Shown one piece after another: positions 34,754-43,300 of a DNA stretch of 64,000 bases. Each line of letters opens with the position of its first letter. Position 1 is the first letter of the stretch. Below the pieces are notes generated by a model, which saw nothing but the letters and a program-made list of their open reading frames with translations, did no database searches and had not been told where the DNA came from. Source of the DNA: Dyadobacter psychrophilus. GTDB lineage: Bacteria; Bacteroidota; Bacteroidia; Cytophagales; Spirosomataceae. The position numbers and the translations under genes are program-made. The stretch covers positions 62,001 to 126,000 of the forward strand of contig NZ_FUZA01000007.1 in assembly GCF_900167945.1 (NCBI RefSeq), in the 5' to 3' direction.

Positions 34754-35596
34754 ATGAAACTCATCGAATGTCCCCGTGATGCCTGGCAAGGTGTTCATTC
34801 CTTTATTCCAACTAAAAAAAAGGCTGCTTACATTAATCAGCTACTGAAAGTTGGATTTGACACCATTGATTTTGGGAGTTTTGTTTCTCCCAAGGCCATG
34901 CCGCAGGTGAGCGATACGGCTGAGCTGATCGGGCAGCTGGACATTTCAGATTCATCTACAAAGTTACTTGCTATCGTTGCCAACGAGCGGGGTGCAACCG
35001 ACGCTTGCCAGTTTACCCAGATCACTGATATCGGCTACCCTTTCTCCGTTTCTGAAACATTTCAGATCCGCAACGCCAATGCTACGATGGCTGAATCTTT
35101 GGAAAGAGTGAAACGGATTGCAGCAATGGTGGCCGAAAATGGCAAAGATCTTGTTATTTATATCTCAATGGGTTTTGGAAATCCATATGGTGATGCCTGG
35201 AATGCGGAAATTGTGTTTGATAATGTTGAAAAGCTGTCGCAGTTTGGCATTAAGACCTTCTCTCTTGCCGACACGGTGGGCGTTGCTAGGGAAGACGACA
35301 TTCGATCCGTGTTTTCTCAATTGCTGGCATTGAGACCCGATCTGGAATTTGGTGCACATTTTCATTCGACACCGCACAGCTGGCTTGGGAAGCTTTCCGC
35401 CGCATACGAAGCGGGCTGCCGCAGATTTGATGGAGCCTTATTCGGTTATGGCGGTTGTCCCATGGCGCAGGACGAATTGGTAGGAAATATGGCAACCGAA
35501 AATCTGGTGGCGTTCGCAAAAGAAAAGAAGGAACTGCTCAATCTGGATTTGCATGCTTTGCAAAACGCTCGTGAGCAGTTCCTTCAATTGATATAA
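34754..35596 (+). CDS. Hydroxymethylglutaryl-CoA lyase-like enzyme (DRE-TIM family)
   Basis: 280 residues, TIM barrel. The N-terminal IECPRDAWQG replaces the usual EVGPRDGLQ but keeps Arg-Asp; the barrel keeps GFDTIDFGSFVSPKAMPQ, the metal His pair in GAHFHSTP and the active-site loop FGYGGCPMAQDELVGNMATE, containing the Cys and the NMATE end typical of HMG-CoA lyases. It likely cleaves HMG-CoA (leucine breakdown) or a related 3-hydroxy acyl-CoA. No other leucine-catabolic gene is adjacent. Confidence 0.8.
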   Translation: MKLIECPRDAWQGVHSFIPTKKKAAYINQLLKVGFDTIDFGSFVSPKAMPQVSDTAELIGQLDISDSSTKLLAIVANERGATDACQFTQITDIGYPFSVSETFQIRNANATMAESLERVKRIAAMVAENGKDLVIYISMGFGNPYGDAWNAEIVFDNVEKLSQFGIKTFSLADTVGVAREDDIRSVFSQLLALRPDLEFGAHFHSTPHSWLGKLSAAYEAGCRRFDGALFGYGGCPMAQDELVGNMATENLVAFAKEKKELLNLDLHALQNAREQFLQLI

Positions 35597-35600
35597 AAGC

Positions 35601-36713
35601 TTATTGACCTGTAAATTTGCGCTTTACGATCGATAACAAAGCTGTAACTGCTTCTCCATTGACGTCCCACGCATATTTGGATGCATAACGGTGCCAAATG
35701 AGGTTTTGCGCTTCTTCAAAACTTTTTACCGTGTCCAGTTCGTAAACAGCTTTATCGAAATGCTCGCTGTTTTTGTTAAAAAGCTGATTGACAAACATAA
35801 AGCGCTGGCCCAACGGAATGGAACCCGCAATGCTTTCCACTTTTACAGGAACGCTTCCGTATGACTTGTCTTCGTCATGCTTTGGAAGTTCAACTTTAAA
35901 ACGGTTATTAAGCGACTCCTTTTCCGTGGAGTTGGTTTTTGCTATTATTTCACCAATAACTGCGGAAGCTGGTTCTGCACGAGGTGGTGCAGGTTTAGCG
36001 GGCGTATCTAATTCGGTAAAGGCTGAATCAAAAAACGATCTCGACTCATTTCTGCCACTTGTCGAAGTTGTCTTACCACTTTCCGAAATTCTGAGGTCCG
36101 ACAAATTCAACGGAAAAATTTCGGAGAACTGCAGCAGGTAAGGATCCAAATCGTCGATCAAGTCTGGATTCCCTTTCAATTCGTATAACCAGCTCACAGC
36201 CTGCGTCTGATACACCGAGTCCGAACCGCTGTCGGTAAGGCGGCCTAACATTGCCTCGGCTAATCCTCGGTGAATGTGGGTGTATTTTACAAGATGCTCG
36301 GCTTTTTCATGCGTGAATTCGGCGTCCTGCTTTTCCCTTATTTTATCTTCAAAATAGCTTTCTGGCGCAAGCAATAATTTCAGGGCGTCCTTCACCGAAT
36401 CTGACAAAAGCGGTTCAAGATCGGGGCGTTTCACAGCGATGTGTTGCGAGGCCGTGTTCATAAAATCTTCCAGCGCCTGCCTTACCTCGTCATTACTAAA
36501 ATCGAAGTAAGGACTGCGGAATTGCAGCGCGTTATTTTTCCAGGCTTCAAATAACCTGTTTAGAATTCCAAGGTTAACTTGCCTCACAGGGGTGAGCTTC
36601 AATAATCCGGCTCCGGAGATCGTATCCTGGTCCCGGTACACCTCATTTAAAATGGTTGTGGTGAACCTGGCAGCGTATTGGTTGAGTGCAATTGAATTCA
36701 AATTATCCGGCAT
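35601..36713 (-). CDS. Conserved protein of unknown function
   Basis: 370 residues, no signal peptide or membrane segment, so cytoplasmic. The N-terminal 200 residues are helical and charged; residues about 215-275 are a Ser/Thr/Pro-rich linker (TPAKPAPPRAEPASAV); the C-terminal 80 residues carry a compact motif, SIPLGQRFMFVNQLFNKNSE and SFEEAQNLIWHRYASKYAW, which I have seen as a recurrent hypothetical domain in Bacteroidota. It converges on the lyase gene and is divergent from tdk. No function can be assigned. Confidence 0.75.
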   Translation of the reverse strand: MPDNLNSIALNQYAARFTTTILNEVYRDQDTISGAGLLKLTPVRQVNLGILNRLFEAWKNNALQFRSPYFDFSNDEVRQALEDFMNTASQHIAVKRPDLEPLLSDSVKDALKLLLAPESYFEDKIREKQDAEFTHEKAEHLVKYTHIHRGLAEAMLGRLTDSGSDSVYQTQAVSWLYELKGNPDLIDDLDPYLLQFSEIFPLNLSDLRISESGKTTSTSGRNESRSFFDSAFTELDTPAKPAPPRAEPASAVIGEIIAKTNSTEKESLNNRFKVELPKHDEDKSYGSVPVKVESIAGSIPLGQRFMFVNQLFNKNSEHFDKAVYELDTVKSFEEAQNLIWHRYASKYAWDVNGEAVTALLSIVKRKFTGQ

Positions 36714-36815
36714 AACGAATAAGAGCTTTTGATAACGGCTGTGTTTAAAAAAAATGTGCTTGATTTGTAAAGATAAAGAAATTTGCCTTTTCAGCAGTCC
36801 AGTATTACGTCAAAC

Positions 36816-37403
36816 ATGTTCATAGAACCGTCGCATAGGAAAGAAAATGAGAATCCCAGAACCGGCTGGATTGAAGTAATCTGTGGATCAATGTTTTCCG
36901 GAAAGACGGAAGAACTGATCCGCAGACTGAACCGCGCCAAAATAGCCCGGCAACGGATACAAATTTTCAAGCCTGCGTTGGATAAACGCTATCACGACGA
37001 GAACATTGTTTCACACAACGACAATTCAATCCGGTCAATCCCGGTGCAAACGTCCATCGAAATCATAGATCTGGCCGAAAACTGTGAAGTAGTAGGATTG
37101 GATGAAGCGCAGTTTTTTGATGAGAAAATTGTGGACGTGTGCACGCTTTTGGCGGATTCAGGAAAGCGGGTGATCGTGGCCGGGCTTGATATGGACTATA
37201 TGGGAAAACCCTTCGGCTGTATGCCGCAATTGATGGCCATTGCCGAATTTGTCACAAAAGTGCACGCCATATGCATGGTCTGCGGGGAAGTGGCTTCACA
37301 TTCCTACCGCCTTTCTCCGTCCAATGAACGCGTTTTATTAGGCGAAACGGATCTTTACGAAGCACGATGCCGCCGCTGCTTTAATTTGGGTGAACAAGTA
37401 TGA
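36816..37403 (+). CDS. tdk: Thymidine kinase
   Basis: 195 residues from the ATG at 36816; an upstream TTG in frame at 36783 is less likely. Thymidine salvage with ATP. P-loop CGSMFSGKTEELIRRL, the LDEAQFF motif with the catalytic Glu, and two zinc pairs in ICMVCGE and ARCRRCF, the type II tetrameric TK layout. Its stop overlaps the next ATG (ATGA). Confidence 0.94.
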   Translation: MFIEPSHRKENENPRTGWIEVICGSMFSGKTEELIRRLNRAKIARQRIQIFKPALDKRYHDENIVSHNDNSIRSIPVQTSIEIIDLAENCEVVGLDEAQFFDEKIVDVCTLLADSGKRVIVAGLDMDYMGKPFGCMPQLMAIAEFVTKVHAICMVCGEVASHSYRLSPSNERVLLGETDLYEARCRRCFNLGEQV

Positions 37404-38041
37404 AAATGAGGAAGTGGCTGATAGCATCCATTGCGCTCAATGCATTTCTGATCATTTCAATCTGCATTTTCGGTTACATTTATCGTGACAAGATTATGCA
37501 AAGGTTCGTGGCGTTAAAAGGCAACCCTACGATTATCATGTATGGCAACTCCATCACCGCACAGGGAAAATGGACGTCGTTATTAGACCGGACGGATGTA
37601 ATGAACAACGGTTTGCCAGGCATGAGCACATATCATTTTCTACAATTGCTGCCTTCACATGTTATTGACCTTCATCCAAAAATATGTTTTGTAAAAGGAG
37701 GCATTAATGACATTACGGTTGGGGTTTCGCAACAAAGGATGCAGGGTTACTATAAAGCCATTTTGGACCAAATTTTAGAGAATAAAATCATCCCCGTCGT
37801 CACACTCACCATTTATGAGCAGAATGATCCCGCCAGCAAAAAGGAGGTGGACACATTAAATGCCTTCCTGATCCATTATTGTCGACAACACAATGTCGAA
37901 TACATTGATCTTAATTACTTTATTTCAGATTCAACAGGTTTGAAAGCTGAATATGCCGTTGACAAAACACATTTGAATGAAAAGGCTTACGAGATCTGGG
38001 CAGGTGAGATTAACAAGGTTTTGGAAAAGAAGGGAATATGA
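37400..38041 (+). CDS. SGNH/GDSL hydrolase, membrane-anchored
   Basis: 213 residues. An N-terminal hydrophobic segment (about 6-26) is a signal anchor. SGNH blocks: YGNSITAQGKW (block I, Ser), NGLPGMST (Gly), GGINDITVG (Asn, block III) and DKTHLNEKAYEIW (Asp-x-x-His, block V). This is a lipase/acetyl-esterase-like hydrolase acting outside the cytoplasm. Translationally coupled to tdk by a 4-base overlap. Confidence 0.87.
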   Translation: MKMRKWLIASIALNAFLIISICIFGYIYRDKIMQRFVALKGNPTIIMYGNSITAQGKWTSLLDRTDVMNNGLPGMSTYHFLQLLPSHVIDLHPKICFVKGGINDITVGVSQQRMQGYYKAILDQILENKIIPVVTLTIYEQNDPASKKEVDTLNAFLIHYCRQHNVEYIDLNYFISDSTGLKAEYAVDKTHLNEKAYEIWAGEINKVLEKKGI

Positions 38042-38054
38042 ATCATTATAACGC

Positions 38055-38088
38055 AAAAACGGCTGCCTCGGAAGAAGCAGCCGTTTTT
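38055..38088. terminator. Bidirectional terminator after the SGNH gene
   Basis: A 12-base perfect stem (38055-38066 with 38077-38088) and a 10-base loop with A and T runs at the two ends. It serves the SGNH gene on the plus strand and the convergent DAHP synthase gene, which ends at 38105. Confidence 0.85.
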
Positions 38089-38104
38089 TATATTCTATTC
38101 AATC

Positions 38105-39205
38105 CTAAACATTCACCTGGTTCATCACCTCAGTTTGCTTACGGATCGATTCCATGTGAACAAGTTTGAAAAGCTCGTCTACAAGGTTTGGATACAGATT
38201 CATGCTTTTGCCCCATCCTGCGCGCGTTTCCAACACTTCGCGGAAACGGTCAACCTGGTAAGCGGCAACATTGTTATCACGTTTGTACTCGGCCAATTTC
38301 TCAACAAGCGCCATACGATTTGCCAATGTCTCAAGCATTTCGCGGTCCAGGTTGTCAATTTTGCTGCGGATAATTTCCAATTGAGATTGGTAATCGCTGC
38401 CGTAAGACTCTTTACGAACGTGCAAGTCATGCAACATTTGTCCAAGCGCCGCTGGCGTCAACTGCTGAGCTGCATCAGACCAGGCTTTATCTGGCTCGCG
38501 GTGCGATTCGATGATCAGACCGTCATAATGCAAGTCAAGCGCACGTTGTGCTAATTCATATAAGTAAGCACGTTTTCCGGCCATGTGGCTTGGGTCACCA
38601 ATTACAGGTAGCTCAGGGAAAAGTGTTTTCAGTTCAATTGCAATGTTCCACATTGGAGAATTACGGAACTTCGTTTCCTGTGCATTAGAAAATCCGCGGT
38701 GAATAGCACCCAATTTCTTAACGCCAGCCTGGTTCAAACGCTCCAAAGCACCGATCCATAATTGCAGATCAGGGTTTACAGGGTTTTTAACCAAAACAGG
38801 AACGTCTATGCCTTTCAATGCATCAGCAAGTTCCTGAACGTTGAACGGGTTAACGGTTGTACGCGCTCCGATCCAAAGTATATCAACACCATATTTCAAT
38901 GCTAAGTCAATATGCTGCGGATTAGCAACCTCAACAGCAACAGGCATTCCGGTTTGTTTCTTTACTTCCTGTAACCAGGGTAAAGCAGCTTCTCCCATGC
39001 CTTCAAAACTTCCTGGACGAGTCCTCGGTTTCCAAATTCCCGCACGGATCACGTGCGCAAATCCTTCCTCTTTGATCTGGATTGCGGTTTCTAACATTTG
39101 TTCCTCGGTCTCTGCGCTGCAAGGTCCGGCGATTACCAAAGGCTTACCTTCGGTATTGATCCAACTGCTTAACGGAAGGATATCTAAAGAAGCATTCATA
39201 TTCAA
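38105..39205 (-). CDS. Bifunctional DAHP synthase / chorismate mutase
   Basis: 366 residues with two domains. Residues about 15-260 are a type I-beta DAHP synthase (AGPCSAETEEQM, KPRTRPGSFEGMG, KNPVNPDLQLW, GDPSHMAGKRAYL), the first step of aromatic amino-acid synthesis. Residues about 275-360 are an AroQ-type chorismate mutase (IRSKIDNLDREMLETLANR, then YQVDRFREVL), the first committed step to Phe and Tyr. Here the synthase precedes the mutase, the order found in Bacteroidota, unlike the B. subtilis fusion. The mutase domain probably also gives feedback inhibition by prephenate. Confidence 0.93.
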   Translation of the reverse strand: MNMNASLDILPLSSWINTEGKPLVIAGPCSAETEEQMLETAIQIKEEGFAHVIRAGIWKPRTRPGSFEGMGEAALPWLQEVKKQTGMPVAVEVANPQHIDLALKYGVDILWIGARTTVNPFNVQELADALKGIDVPVLVKNPVNPDLQLWIGALERLNQAGVKKLGAIHRGFSNAQETKFRNSPMWNIAIELKTLFPELPVIGDPSHMAGKRAYLYELAQRALDLHYDGLIIESHREPDKAWSDAAQQLTPAALGQMLHDLHVRKESYGSDYQSQLEIIRSKIDNLDREMLETLANRMALVEKLAEYKRDNNVAAYQVDRFREVLETRAGWGKSMNLYPNLVDELFKLVHMESIRKQTEVMNQVNV

Positions 39206-39387
39206 AAACTTGTCCTTAATAAAAAATGATAATTGTAATATTTTGATCCGGTGTTATGCGTATTTCTGGGATTGACGTACATTTGATATAACAAAAGTCA
39301 ATCAACTTCTTAATGCGTACTACTTTCTTCCAGTGATTTTAAGCAAATACATTAAATTTTCACTTAGGAAAAACGTATAAATAAAAA

Positions 39388-40590
39388 ATGGCATATCCTT
39401 CTCCAAAAGACGAAATACCTGTATTTTTTGAAGATACTTCCGTAGCATTTGCATCAAAATCCGACGCTAAACTGCGGAAAACTTACTGGTTATTCAGCCT
39501 CATGAATCAGGCTCGAGTGGTAAATTTAGGCACTTTTTTTATAAAGCTTGCACTAAAACTTCACTTACCTATAAAAAATGTTATCCGGCTCACCATTTTT
39601 GAACAATTCTGTGGCGGTGAGACGATTAGGGATTGCGACCCAACCATTTCATTACTCGGCCAGTCGGGCATTGGAACCATCCTGGATTACTCTGTTGAAG
39701 GCGAAGATAACGAAGCAAGCTTTGATGCAACAACGAATGAAATACTCAAGACCATCGACAAGGCAGCCTCCTCCAAAACGATTCCGTTTTCCGTATTTAA
39801 GGTAACAGGCGTTGCCTCGGCTGATCTGCTGGAAAAAATCCAGCGTAATGAGGAGCTCACCGGTGACGAAGAAGTTTCATATACGCGCATTCAGGAGCGC
39901 GTGGAGACATTGTGCAAGCACGCGCACGACAAGAATGTTCGGATCTTTGTTGATGCGGAAGAGAGCTGGATACAGGGCATCATTGATGATCTCACTTATC
40001 AGATGATGCAAAAGTTCAACCGGGAGAAAGCCATTGTTTATAACACTTATCAGCTTTACAGGCATGAAACGCTGGAAGCATTTAAAACAGCTTATCTAAC
40101 CGCACGGCAAAGGGGTTACTTCCTTGGCGGAAAGCTTGTGAGGGGTGCTTATATGGAAAAAGAGCGGCTGCGGGCAAGGGAAAATGAATATTTCAATCCG
40201 ATACACGTTTCAAAAGAGGCGACGGACCAGGACTATAACCTCGCTATCGATTTCAGCCTAGAACACATCGAGCATATTTCCATTTGTCTCGGCACGCATA
40301 ATGAGTATAGCTCGCAATATTGCGCCGCAAAGATGAAGAAACTGGGACTTAGCCGGAATGATGACAGGATCTGGTTTGCGCAATTGCTGGGTATGAGCGA
40401 CAACATTTCTTTTAATCTGGCAAAGGCCGGATATAATGTTGCTAAATATGTTCCCTATGGCCCGATTGACGCAGTATTGCCGTATTTAATCCGTCGCGCT
40501 GAGGAGAATACATCCATTGCGGGACAAAGCAGCAGAGAGTATCTGCTGGTAAAAAGTGAATTGAAAAGAAGGGGAATCGGTTCTTTATAA
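39388..40590 (+). CDS. Proline dehydrogenase
   Basis: 400 residues, FAD-dependent beta/alpha barrel, oxidising proline to pyrroline-5-carboxylate at the membrane. Motifs: FVDAEESWIQ, GGKLVRGAYMEKER, CLGTHNEYS and YVPYGPIDAVLPYLIRRAEENT, which carries the Tyr and two Arg that hold proline. Monofunctional (no P5C dehydrogenase fusion). Divergent from the DAHP synthase gene with a 182-base spacer, and unrelated in position to proBA 35 kb away. Confidence 0.93.
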   Translation: MAYPSPKDEIPVFFEDTSVAFASKSDAKLRKTYWLFSLMNQARVVNLGTFFIKLALKLHLPIKNVIRLTIFEQFCGGETIRDCDPTISLLGQSGIGTILDYSVEGEDNEASFDATTNEILKTIDKAASSKTIPFSVFKVTGVASADLLEKIQRNEELTGDEEVSYTRIQERVETLCKHAHDKNVRIFVDAEESWIQGIIDDLTYQMMQKFNREKAIVYNTYQLYRHETLEAFKTAYLTARQRGYFLGGKLVRGAYMEKERLRARENEYFNPIHVSKEATDQDYNLAIDFSLEHIEHISICLGTHNEYSSQYCAAKMKKLGLSRNDDRIWFAQLLGMSDNISFNLAKAGYNVAKYVPYGPIDAVLPYLIRRAEENTSIAGQSSREYLLVKSELKRRGIGSL

Positions 40591-40641
40591 GTAACTTATT
40601 ACTTTCGCATTCTTGAAAATTGTCAATTGTTTTAAAAACGA

Positions 40642-41412
40642 ATGAATCAATCCCGAAATCCAACACCATATTTAGTTTTCAGTTTGCTGCTTATAGTCCT
40701 GGATCAGCTTTCGAAATTTCTGGTCTATAAATATATGGAACCTGGCTTTTCCGGGCAGATCCCGTTGATTGGGAACTGGTTAAAACTACATTATGTGCTC
40801 AATCCGGGGATGGCTTTTGGCATGCAGCTGGGTCACGAATATGGCAAGCTGTTCCTGACATTGTTCCGGCTCGTAGCCATGTGCGCGATCGGCTGGTATC
40901 TGATTCATCTGGCTCGTTCCGGCGCTTCCAAAGGTTTGCTCTGGGCACTTGCCATGATCCTTGCGGGAGCTGTGGGAAATGTGATTGACAGCACCTTTTA
41001 TGGTGTTTTGTTGAAAAACGCACCATATGGCTCTCCTACCCCATGGTTTCACGGACAAGTTATTGATATGATTTTTGTTGATTTCTGGGAAGGCTTTATT
41101 CCGGATTGGGTGCCTGTCTGGGGTGGACAATATTATTCAACACCTATCTTTAACATTGCCGATTCATGCATTTTCATTGGCGTGTGCAGTATTCTGATAT
41201 TTCAGGGAAGCTTCCACGCGACCGATCATAAGCCCGAAGATCACAATGATCCGGAGCGTTTCACCGAATCAACGGATAATGTCACAGACACCGATCATTA
41301 TGGCTTAATCGAAAGCCCAGAGAATCAGCCGATCAACACAACCGACGAACCCGGGCCAATCCCTTCCAGTTCCGCTGAATTGGAAGATGACGAAACGAAA
41401 AAAGAGAGCTAA
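40642..41412 (+). CDS. lspA: Lipoprotein signal peptidase with acidic tail
   Basis: 256 residues, longer than the usual 160-170 of LspA. It cleaves prolipoproteins. Four membrane segments are visible, with the catalytic aspartates in GNVIDSTFYG and FNIADSCIFIG, and a long loop between them (FVDFWEGFIPDWVPVWGGQ) typical of Bacteroidota. After about residue 190 a 65-residue acidic, Asp/Glu/Ser/Thr-rich tail follows (cytoplasmic by topology) with no known role. The stop codon lies in a terminator loop. Confidence 0.92.
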   Translation: MNQSRNPTPYLVFSLLLIVLDQLSKFLVYKYMEPGFSGQIPLIGNWLKLHYVLNPGMAFGMQLGHEYGKLFLTLFRLVAMCAIGWYLIHLARSGASKGLLWALAMILAGAVGNVIDSTFYGVLLKNAPYGSPTPWFHGQVIDMIFVDFWEGFIPDWVPVWGGQYYSTPIFNIADSCIFIGVCSILIFQGSFHATDHKPEDHNDPERFTESTDNVTDTDHYGLIESPENQPINTTDEPGPIPSSSAELEDDETKKES

Positions 41413-41427
41413 GGCTCTCTTTTTTCG
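41396..41427. terminator. Bidirectional terminator containing the lspA stop codon
   Basis: A 14-base perfect stem (41396-41409 with 41414-41427) around a 4-base loop TAAG at 41410-41413; the loop begins with the lspA stop TAA. It also fits the convergent 532-aa secreted-protein gene ending at 41446. Confidence 0.85.
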
Positions 41428-41445
41428 TTGATATAGTTCTTGATT

Positions 41446-43044
41446 CTAGTTCTCGTCTTTGGTCAGGGGCACGAAGTCTTTAAATGCTTTTTTCAAAGCC
41501 GAATCCGTCGCTTCTTTCTTATTTTCCCAATTGGCGTCGAGCTCCAATGCTACCAAACCGCTCAGGTTCATGAGGGCTTTGAACTCATCCAGTTTGCGAA
41601 TGAAGTCCGGAGTCCTGCGCGCTGATTTCTGCGCATATTCCCTGGCAAAGACGTCACCTTTATTCTGCAATTCATTTTTCTTTTGCAAAACATAATTAAA
41701 GCGGTCCAACAAACCATTGGTTGACTTTCCTATTACTTCGGTGGCTTCTAGTGTTCCGACCGTCGCAACCGTCGTTCCGCCAATTGTGGTAATGTAACCA
41801 CGTGTCTTAGGATCACTTTGTGTGAACTGCGGCGCGAGGCCGGTTGTTGCCCCTAATGAGGCATTCAGTAATGATCTGCTTCTTTTTCCACGCTTGGCCT
41901 TTGAATATGCTTTTTTAAGATATATTTCTTTCTCCTGCATTTGTTCCAAAAGTCCCCACGCATTCACGAGCGCACCTTTGTACAACCCATACACATAGGC
42001 GTCGCGAAGACTTTCATCGACCGTATTCTTTATTACAAAACGGATCGTTTTTTCCTTTTTGTTCTGCGCCTTATCCATCACATAAAATATGACGTTGAAA
42101 GCAAGTGTATCAAAAGGGTCCTTTACAAAATCGTATCCCGGCTCCCAAATGAATTCATAATTGGTCGGGGCATTTTTTATAAGTGCCTCTTTGGGAACAT
42201 TCTTATTCTCCGAAATGAATGCGAAAGTCGATATATCATCCTCTCCGTTGGGATCGGACAATGAAAAACGCAAGTTGATCCGGTTGTTCTCCGCACTTCT
42301 GACCGTTGAGACCTGCGGAACAATTGTAAAGTCAGGAGCGAGGTCCATCTGGGTAATATTCAATCTCAGCCTCCCTTTTGTGCGCTCTTTGGAAGGTTGG
42401 TCTTCCACATAGAACTCGACATATTTTGGGGATTCTTTCAAGATATTAAATTGCTTCGTCGAGGGTTCCCAAGCGATCTCGCCTGCCGAGCTCAACCTCA
42501 TTCCTTCCGGCATTTCTTCCAGAATCGGAATAAAAACAACTGGGTCGCCGTCCGGATCCCGAACAGAATTCATATCGATCTGATATGTGTTCTGTGTCTT
42601 ATATTGAATGTAAAAAGGCTTTAATTCGTCAACCTGCGGAGGCCGGTTTACGTGTATCACTTTAAATACGACCTCACGCGAGGCACTTTCACCCGTTTTG
42701 GTTATGGCTTCAAACACCACCGGAAAAGACTTTGACGTGTTGATACGGTCCGCAATGTCGTAGCTAGGCGTCCATACAAAGTGCCCCAGCGAGTCGAACT
42801 TCATATCTTTGACTAAGCCGGCGGAAACATTATATCGAACAGAATCACTTCTTCCGCCCTTGGTCTGCAAGTGAAAATTAATCTCTTTGCCTTCCAATAG
42901 GACATTCCATTCTGATTCATTAGGGAAAACAATTTGTAAGGGGCCGGTTGCAGAACTCTTCATATTATCCTGCCCCTGCGCCTTTGAAAACAAAAAAACG
43001 GCTGTCAGAAGTATCAGTATTTTATGAATATGCTTTGTAATCAT
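41446..43044 (-). CDS. Secreted Ig/cadherin-like protein of unknown function
   Basis: 532 residues. Signal peptide MITKHIHKILILLTAVFLFSKAQG. Residues about 35-330 contain three or so beta-sandwich modules with calcium-loop-like motifs (VRDPDGDPVVFIP, SLSDPNGEDDIST) and repeated W-x-P ends (FVWTPSYD, AWEPSTK, FIWEPGYD) of the putative Ig / cadherin-like type. The C-terminal 190 residues are helical and Lys/Glu-rich. Not recognised as a named family. A promoter motif lies about 55 bases upstream. Confidence 0.75.
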   Translation of the reverse strand: MITKHIHKILILLTAVFLFSKAQGQDNMKSSATGPLQIVFPNESEWNVLLEGKEINFHLQTKGGRSDSVRYNVSAGLVKDMKFDSLGHFVWTPSYDIADRINTSKSFPVVFEAITKTGESASREVVFKVIHVNRPPQVDELKPFYIQYKTQNTYQIDMNSVRDPDGDPVVFIPILEEMPEGMRLSSAGEIAWEPSTKQFNILKESPKYVEFYVEDQPSKERTKGRLRLNITQMDLAPDFTIVPQVSTVRSAENNRINLRFSLSDPNGEDDISTFAFISENKNVPKEALIKNAPTNYEFIWEPGYDFVKDPFDTLAFNVIFYVMDKAQNKKEKTIRFVIKNTVDESLRDAYVYGLYKGALVNAWGLLEQMQEKEIYLKKAYSKAKRGKRSRSLLNASLGATTGLAPQFTQSDPKTRGYITTIGGTTVATVGTLEATEVIGKSTNGLLDRFNYVLQKKNELQNKGDVFAREYAQKSARRTPDFIRKLDEFKALMNLSGLVALELDANWENKKEATDSALKKAFKDFVPLTKDEN

Positions 43045-43097
43045 AACTTCTAAAATATAATTAATTCCATGTGTCGAGAAACCCTTTGAGTCTAACG

Positions 43098-43105
43098 CAA
43101 AACTA
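43098..43105 (-). promoter_or_regulatory. Promoter -7 element TAGTTTTG for the Ig-like gene
   Basis: A perfect TAnnTTTG on the minus strand, 54 bases before the start at 43044. Confidence 0.45.
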
Positions 43106-43237
43106 GCAAATACTGTATAGAAATGCGTTTTGAATAATTTTAAAAATGATATTTGAAAAACAATGTCTCTTCAAACAGGCCGTTTTTGGACATTTCAAAT
43201 AATAGTGCGGTGTAAAAGCATCGGCCTTGTTAAATAC

Positions 43238-43280
43238 AAATACCGGAGGGAGCCATTTTGTAGACTACCCTCCGGTATTT
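43238..43280 (-). terminator. Terminator after the ompH pair
   Basis: A 13-base perfect stem (43238-43250 with 43268-43280) and 17-base loop, 20 bases after the end of the last gene of the uppS-bamA-ompH-ompH run. The T tract is weak, so termination efficiency is uncertain. Confidence 0.65.
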
Positions 43281-43300
43281 TAAGTTCAATTAAGCTGCTA

